A stretch of 10,464 bases of DNA from Bacillota bacterium (GTDB lineage Bacteria > Bacillota > Bacilli > Alicyclobacillales > Alicyclobacillaceae), in the NCBI GenBank assembly GCA_021816665.1, contig JAKAXI010000041.1:1-10464 (forward strand), given 5' to 3'. Made by a program: the position numbers and the translations under genes. Below the pieces are notes generated by a model that searched no databases, was not told where the DNA came from, and was given only the letters and a program-made list of their open reading frames with translations. Of the stretch, positions 7,188 to 10,464 are shown one piece after another (within the stretch, counting starts at the first letter, position 1; the number at the start of each line of letters is the position of its first letter).

Positions 7188-7240
7188 CGATTGGAGGCAG
7201 ACCCTCCATCGATTCGTGACTGGTCTGGAAGGAGGCCTCC
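7188..7240 (+). promoter_or_regulatory. Structured ymfF leader with a hairpin arm complementary to the ribosome binding site
   Basis: TGGAGG (7192-7197) and CCTCCA (7203-7208) form a 6-bp stem around a 5-nt loop. The stem extends by three more pairs (CGA 7188-7190 with TCG 7209-7211) across one bulged T. The ribosome binding site AAGGAGG (7229-7235) lies in the palindrome GGAGGCCTCC (7231-7240). The leader therefore contains two GGAGG and two CCTCC copies. CCTCC of the hairpin can pair with its own GGAGG or sequester the ribosome binding site, so two exclusive folds are possible. A regulatory role is inference. The 5' hairpin could also simply stabilise the mRNA. Confidence 0.45.
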
Positions 7241-7241
7241 C

Positions 7242-8531
7242 ATGACCGGATATACCAGCGTGCACGACGGTCGACTGCACGTTCACGTTTACCCGACGCA
7301 CCAGTTCCAAACACAGCACCTCCAACTCAAACTGGTGATGCCTCTCGAGTCAGAGGGGCTCACCAGTACCGCAATGCTCCCGTACCTGTGGATGGAAGGG
7401 ACAGAGACCTTCCCATCGGCACTCGCCCTCATGCAGCGCACTGACGAACTATACGGGGTCGCCCTCCGCGCTGGCATCGCGAAGCGTGCAGACCGCCACA
7501 TCGCTGAAGTGTACGCCGGCGTGCCCGGTGAGACTGCGCTTTCCACGAACGGAGTGTTCGAGGAGGCACAGCGTCTGGCGTTTGACGTTGCAACGAAGCC
7601 CTATCGAGTCGACGGCAAGTTTCCTGACAAACATGTCACTCGTGAAAAGGGCCTGCATCGGCGCCGGATTGAGAGCTTGTTTGACGACAAAATTGCCTGG
7701 GCGATGGACCGCTGTATGAAGTCTGTGTACGCCGGAGAGCGGTTTGGACTGCCGAGGTTAGGTCACCTGGACGACGTTGAAGCCGTCACCAGTGAAACAC
7801 TGGTGGCTGCCCACGAGCGCTTGTTGTCGGAGGCCCAAGCGCACTTGTATATGGTTGGAGCCTGGTCTGACGCAGAGCGCGTGGCGGCAGATGCACTGGC
7901 GGCACTGCGGCGGGCATTGCCGAGCAGTCGCGCTTCTGAAACAGGGCCCATCAAAGCGCTTGAGGTCCGGAGCGGCGAAATTCGCCGTGTCACGGACGAA
8001 CAGCCCGTTCGTCAAGGCAAACTGAACCTTGCGTTTCGAACCGGGATATCTCTGCCGGATGTCGACTACCCCGCTCTCATGGTCTATAACGGCATCCTCG
8101 GAGGCTTTCCGCACTCGAAGTTATTCGTCAACGTTCGCGAAAAGGCGAGCCTGGCTTATTACGCATCCAGCCGACTGGACGGCTTGACCGGGGTGCTGGC
8201 TGTGCAGACAGGGATTGAAGTGGCACAGGTTGAGCGAGCAGAGTCGATCATCCTCGAACAGGTGCAAGCCATGAAGGACGGCCGGATCTCTGAAGACGAG
8301 TTGAATTACACAAAGCGCGGCATGCGCAACCAGTACCTGCAGGCGAACGACCAGCCGATGTCGCTGGTGGATTTGCACTTCGCCGGAGTTTTGGCAGGGA
8401 AGGAGCGTTCGCTGCCTGACACGGTCGCAGCCATTGAAGCTGTTCACCTGGAGGATGTGGTGAGAGTCGCACAACAGGTTCAGCTCGACACCGTGTATTT
8501 TTTGCGCAGTGAGGTGACGAGCCATGCGTGA
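7242..8531 (+). CDS. ymfF: YmfF, M16-like protein without a zinc site
   Basis: This 429-residue protein has the two-lobed fold pattern of the M16B metallopeptidases and the length of Bacillus YmfF. Where active members have HxxEH, this one reads PYLWM (residues 47-51, in LPYLWMEGTETFP), so it should not bind the catalytic zinc. The family's C-terminal half is recognisable: LPDVDYPALMVYNGILGGFPHSKLFVNVREKASLAYYASS, with a conserved R and Y seen in partner subunits. M16B enzymes commonly pair an inactive with an active subunit, and the active one (ymfH) overlaps downstream. The ymfF/ymfH pair has been annotated as associated with elongation factor P 5-aminopentanol modification in Bacillus. A frame extension to a GTG at 7185 exists, but AAGGAGG 6 nt before the ATG at 7242 fixes the start. 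Confidence 0.88.
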   Translation: MTGYTSVHDGRLHVHVYPTHQFQTQHLQLKLVMPLESEGLTSTAMLPYLWMEGTETFPSALALMQRTDELYGVALRAGIAKRADRHIAEVYAGVPGETALSTNGVFEEAQRLAFDVATKPYRVDGKFPDKHVTREKGLHRRRIESLFDDKIAWAMDRCMKSVYAGERFGLPRLGHLDDVEAVTSETLVAAHERLLSEAQAHLYMVGAWSDAERVAADALAALRRALPSSRASETGPIKALEVRSGEIRRVTDEQPVRQGKLNLAFRTGISLPDVDYPALMVYNGILGGFPHSKLFVNVREKASLAYYASSRLDGLTGVLAVQTGIEVAQVERAESIILEQVQAMKDGRISEDELNYTKRGMRNQYLQANDQPMSLVDLHFAGVLAGKERSLPDTVAAIEAVHLEDVVRVAQQVQLDTVYFLRSEVTSHA

Positions 8532-9819
8532 ACATGAGTACTCTCGGTTCCGTCAAAAGTTGTACACGGAGCAATTAGACAACGGGTTGACTGTCTGCCT
8601 GTTGCCAAAGCCAGGATTTGAACAGGTGTTTGCGACCTTCAGCACGCACTACGGGTCCATCGACAGCGTCTTTCGGCTGTCCGGTGAACCTGACTATGTA
8701 TCAGTGCCTGAGGGCATTGCACACTTTCTTGAACACAAAATGTTTGAGTCTCCGCAAGGTGACGTGTTCAATGACTTCGCTCGCGGCGGGGCTACGGCAA
8801 ACGCCTACACGTCGTATGACCAGACCACGTACTTGTTCTCGTCGACTGAGAACGTGGATGAAAACTTGCGGGTGTTGCTGGATTTCGTGCAGGAGCCGTA
8901 CTTCACCGACGCCAGCATCGAGAAAGAGAAGGGCATCATCAGCCAGGAACTGAGAATGTATGAAGATGACCCTGACCGTCGATCCCTGTCGGAACTGCTC
9001 CAGGCCATGTACAGTGAGCACCCCGTGCGAATTGATATTGGCGGGACCGTAGAGAGCATTCAAGGCATCAACCGGGACTTGCTGATGCGCTGTTACCAAA
9101 CCTTCTATCACCCTGCCAACATGTTGCTGCTTGTGGTTGGTGGGTTTGACCCCGAGCACGTGCTGGACTTGGTCCGAGAGAATCAGTCTGGGAAGAGTTT
9201 CGCGCCTGCGCGGACGATTGACCGCTACTACCCGGATGAACCTCCCGAGGTGGCAAAAGCGAAATCAGAGGTAGGGCTTAGCGTCAGCCAACCACGGTGT
9301 CTCGTCGGTTGGAAGGATGCCAAGACGGGACTGAGGGGACGGGAACTCCTGCACCAGGAGTTGCTCACGGCGGTGGTGCTCGATGTGTTGTTCGGCCGCA
9401 GCAGTTCGACCTATCAAGAGTGGGTGGACGAAGGGCTGATCGATCAACAGTTCGGCTGGGAGTACGAAGTGACCCCAACCTACGGGTTTTCGCTTGTTGG
9501 TGGCAACACGACATCTCCAGACGCTCTCGTGTCGCGGATTAACGAGGCTTTGGACAAGGCTGCTGAGGCTGGGCTTGCAGAGGCTGACTTTGAACGGTGC
9601 AGGAAGAAAACCTTGGGACGCTTCGTCGCGTCACTAGATTCCCCGTACTACATTGCACACAGTTACAGTTCATACGCGTTTAAAGACGTGGATTTGTTCG
9701 ATACAGCAGAAGTCTTGGAGTCCTTGACGTTGGCCCAGGCCAACGAGCGACTGCGCAGCCACTTTGTGGCATCGCAACAAACCGTTTCGGTGATCACTCC
9801 CATCGGCGCGCGCGCTTGA
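8524..9819 (+). CDS. ymfH: YmfH, M16 family zinc metallopeptidase
   Basis: This 431-residue protein is the catalytically competent partner of the pair. The inverted zinc motif H67-F-L-E70-H71 is intact. Glu135 and Glu142 in the EKGIISQE segment take the places of the conserved second glutamate and third zinc ligand. Other M16B features are GGATANAYTSYDQTTYLFSS, a YHPANMLLLVVGGFDPE stretch near 195, and a second lobe from about residue 240 with GRSSSTYQEWVDEGLIDQQFGWEY. The start overlaps the ymfF stop by 8 nt, and GAGGTGA (8511-8517) lies 6 nt before the ATG, so translation is coupled. It is probably cytoplasmic, since no signal peptide is seen. Known M16B enzymes degrade or process peptides. 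The target here is unknown, and a link to elongation factor P modification rests on the conserved gene order. Confidence 0.92.
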   Translation: MREHEYSRFRQKLYTEQLDNGLTVCLLPKPGFEQVFATFSTHYGSIDSVFRLSGEPDYVSVPEGIAHFLEHKMFESPQGDVFNDFARGGATANAYTSYDQTTYLFSSTENVDENLRVLLDFVQEPYFTDASIEKEKGIISQELRMYEDDPDRRSLSELLQAMYSEHPVRIDIGGTVESIQGINRDLLMRCYQTFYHPANMLLLVVGGFDPEHVLDLVRENQSGKSFAPARTIDRYYPDEPPEVAKAKSEVGLSVSQPRCLVGWKDAKTGLRGRELLHQELLTAVVLDVLFGRSSSTYQEWVDEGLIDQQFGWEYEVTPTYGFSLVGGNTTSPDALVSRINEALDKAAEAGLAEADFERCRKKTLGRFVASLDSPYYIAHSYSSYAFKDVDLFDTAEVLESLTLAQANERLRSHFVASQQTVSVITPIGARA

Positions 9820-9859
9820 CGCGTGCGCCGAAGTACGCACATAACAAGGAGGCACTGGC

Positions 9860-10464
9860 GTGGACCTGGAGTTGGAAGGCAAAGTGGTGCTGGTCACAGG
9901 CGCCGCACTTGGGGTTGGCAGGCAGATGGTCAGAGCGCTCGCAGCTGAAGGCGCGCACGTAGTGCTCCACTACTTTAACTCTGCAGATGCAGCCAGAGAA
10001 TTGATGGAGGAAGTGCGCGCCGTCGGGGCAGAGGTACACCTGGTTCAGGGAGACCTCGGCGACTACCAACAAGTAGAGCGCTTGCGAGACGAGGTCTCGC
10101 GCATCGGAGACCTGTACGCTGTGGTCAACAACGCAGGGTTCGGTCAGTATAAGCGGCTGTACGACTATCAACCAGGCGAGTGGCACAGGGAAGTGAACGC
10201 TTGTTACTTCAACGTCTTACACCTAGCTTATTTGTTAGTCCCACTGATGACAGATAAGGGGCGGGGGAAGTTCATTAACCTCGTCGGGGATTCAGCCCGC
10301 ACCGGCGACCGCAATCTGATCATTTCCTCGTCCGCGCGCGGAGCGGCCATCAGCTTTGTCAAGTCCCTTGCCCAGGAAGTCGGACCAAAGGGTGTGCAGT
10401 GCAATACGATGTCCCTCGGCCTCGTGGACAAGCCAGAAAGTCCGCTCGACCCAGATCTGGTTCG
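9860..10464 (+). CDS. Short-chain dehydrogenase-like protein in the ymfI position, catalytic residues apparently lost (partial)
   Basis: The gene starts at a GTG with AAGGAGG (9846-9852) 7 nt upstream, 40 nt after ymfH, and runs off the right edge after 201 codons. It has the SDR Rossmann fold: nucleotide-binding T13-G-A-A-L-G-V-G20, NNAG (90-93) and the fold-conserved VN (N113). In Bacillus the gene after ymfH is ymfI, the elongation factor P 5-aminopentanone reductase, so this is the natural candidate. However, the active-site segment departs from the family. Aligned to S-x12-Y-x3-K, the catalytic Ser falls on Gly143, the Tyr on Ser156 and the Lys on Arg160 (SSSAR in place of YxxxK). Only the Asn of the tetrad is kept. 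The reading frame is clean and codon use is normal, so it looks like a maintained protein that either works differently or binds the nucleotide without catalysis. Confidence 0.85.
   Translation, partial: MDLELEGKVVLVTGAALGVGRQMVRALAAEGAHVVLHYFNSADAARELMEEVRAVGAEVHLVQGDLGDYQQVERLRDEVSRIGDLYAVVNNAGFGQYKRLYDYQPGEWHREVNACYFNVLHLAYLLVPLMTDKGRGKFINLVGDSARTGDRNLIISSSARGAAISFVKSLAQEVGPKGVQCNTMSLGLVDKPESPLDPDLV

Noticed and set aside
7185..7241. Upstream GTG start for ymfF
   Set aside because: It would bury the leader hairpin and the strong ribosome binding site in coding sequence. The ATG at 7242 has AAGGAGG at the right distance and matches the family's length.
7995..8013. 7-bp perfect hairpin GACGAAC/GTTCGTC
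   Set aside because: It lies in the middle of the conserved ymfF coding sequence with no T tract. It is probably chance.
9820..9859. GTGCG...CGCAC inverted repeat between ymfH and the SDR gene
   Set aside because: The stem is only 5 bp, with no T tract. The short gap and strong ribosome binding site suggest one operon and not a terminator.

Overview
The window looks like chromosomal DNA of a GC-rich member of the Bacillales, most likely an Alicyclobacillus-like bacterium. This is an inference. It rests on the strong AGGAGG-type ribosome binding sites, the seven-iron ferredoxin of the Bacillus/Alicyclobacillus type, and the ymfF-ymfH-SDR order that in Bacillus lies on the way to pgsA-cinA-recA. 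No mobile element, CRISPR array, rRNA or tRNA was found.

Left part (1-4310): four 15-bp tandem repeats lead into a TetR-family regulator. Its stop codon overlaps (ATGA) the start of a large fused AdoCbl-dependent acyl-CoA mutase, IcmF. IcmF joins a B12-binding domain, a MeaB-like GTPase chaperone and a mutase barrel in one chain. It retains the Phe and Gln that mark isobutyryl-CoA/isovaleryl-CoA specificity, and the inter-domain linker carries a home-grown repeat. The two genes form one unit, probably for branched-chain acyl-CoA metabolism under local TetR control. A perfect 9-bp hairpin 52 nt after the icmF stop probably ends it.

Middle part (4336-7131): a small single-pass membrane or secreted protein of unknown family, probably starting at a TTG behind a strong ribosome binding site, is followed by a 12-TM MFS transporter that resembles YmfD. 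A ferredoxin gene (fdxA type) lies on the opposite strand, converging on the transporter across a long hairpin, and has a very good sigma-A promoter. About 465 nt without a gene follow, holding that promoter, a 10-bp inverted repeat over it, a 12-bp palindrome and some foldable sequence. Next comes a 74-residue protein with a Cys2-His2 zinc finger of the prokaryotic Ros/MucR-like kind.

Right part (7140-10464): a probable promoter and a structured leader, whose hairpin arm is complementary to the ribosome binding site, precede ymfF (an M16-like protein without a zinc site). ymfH (an M16 peptidase with an intact HxxEH) overlaps it. A short-chain dehydrogenase-like gene follows and runs off the end. 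The order matches the Bacillus ymfF-ymfH-ymfI cluster linked to elongation factor P modification, but the SDR here appears to lack the catalytic Ser, Tyr and Lys.

Most of the window is ordinary housekeeping and metabolic DNA. The points most worth a second look are the degenerate SDR in the ymfI position, the ymfF leader, the small zinc-finger protein and the icmF linker repeat.
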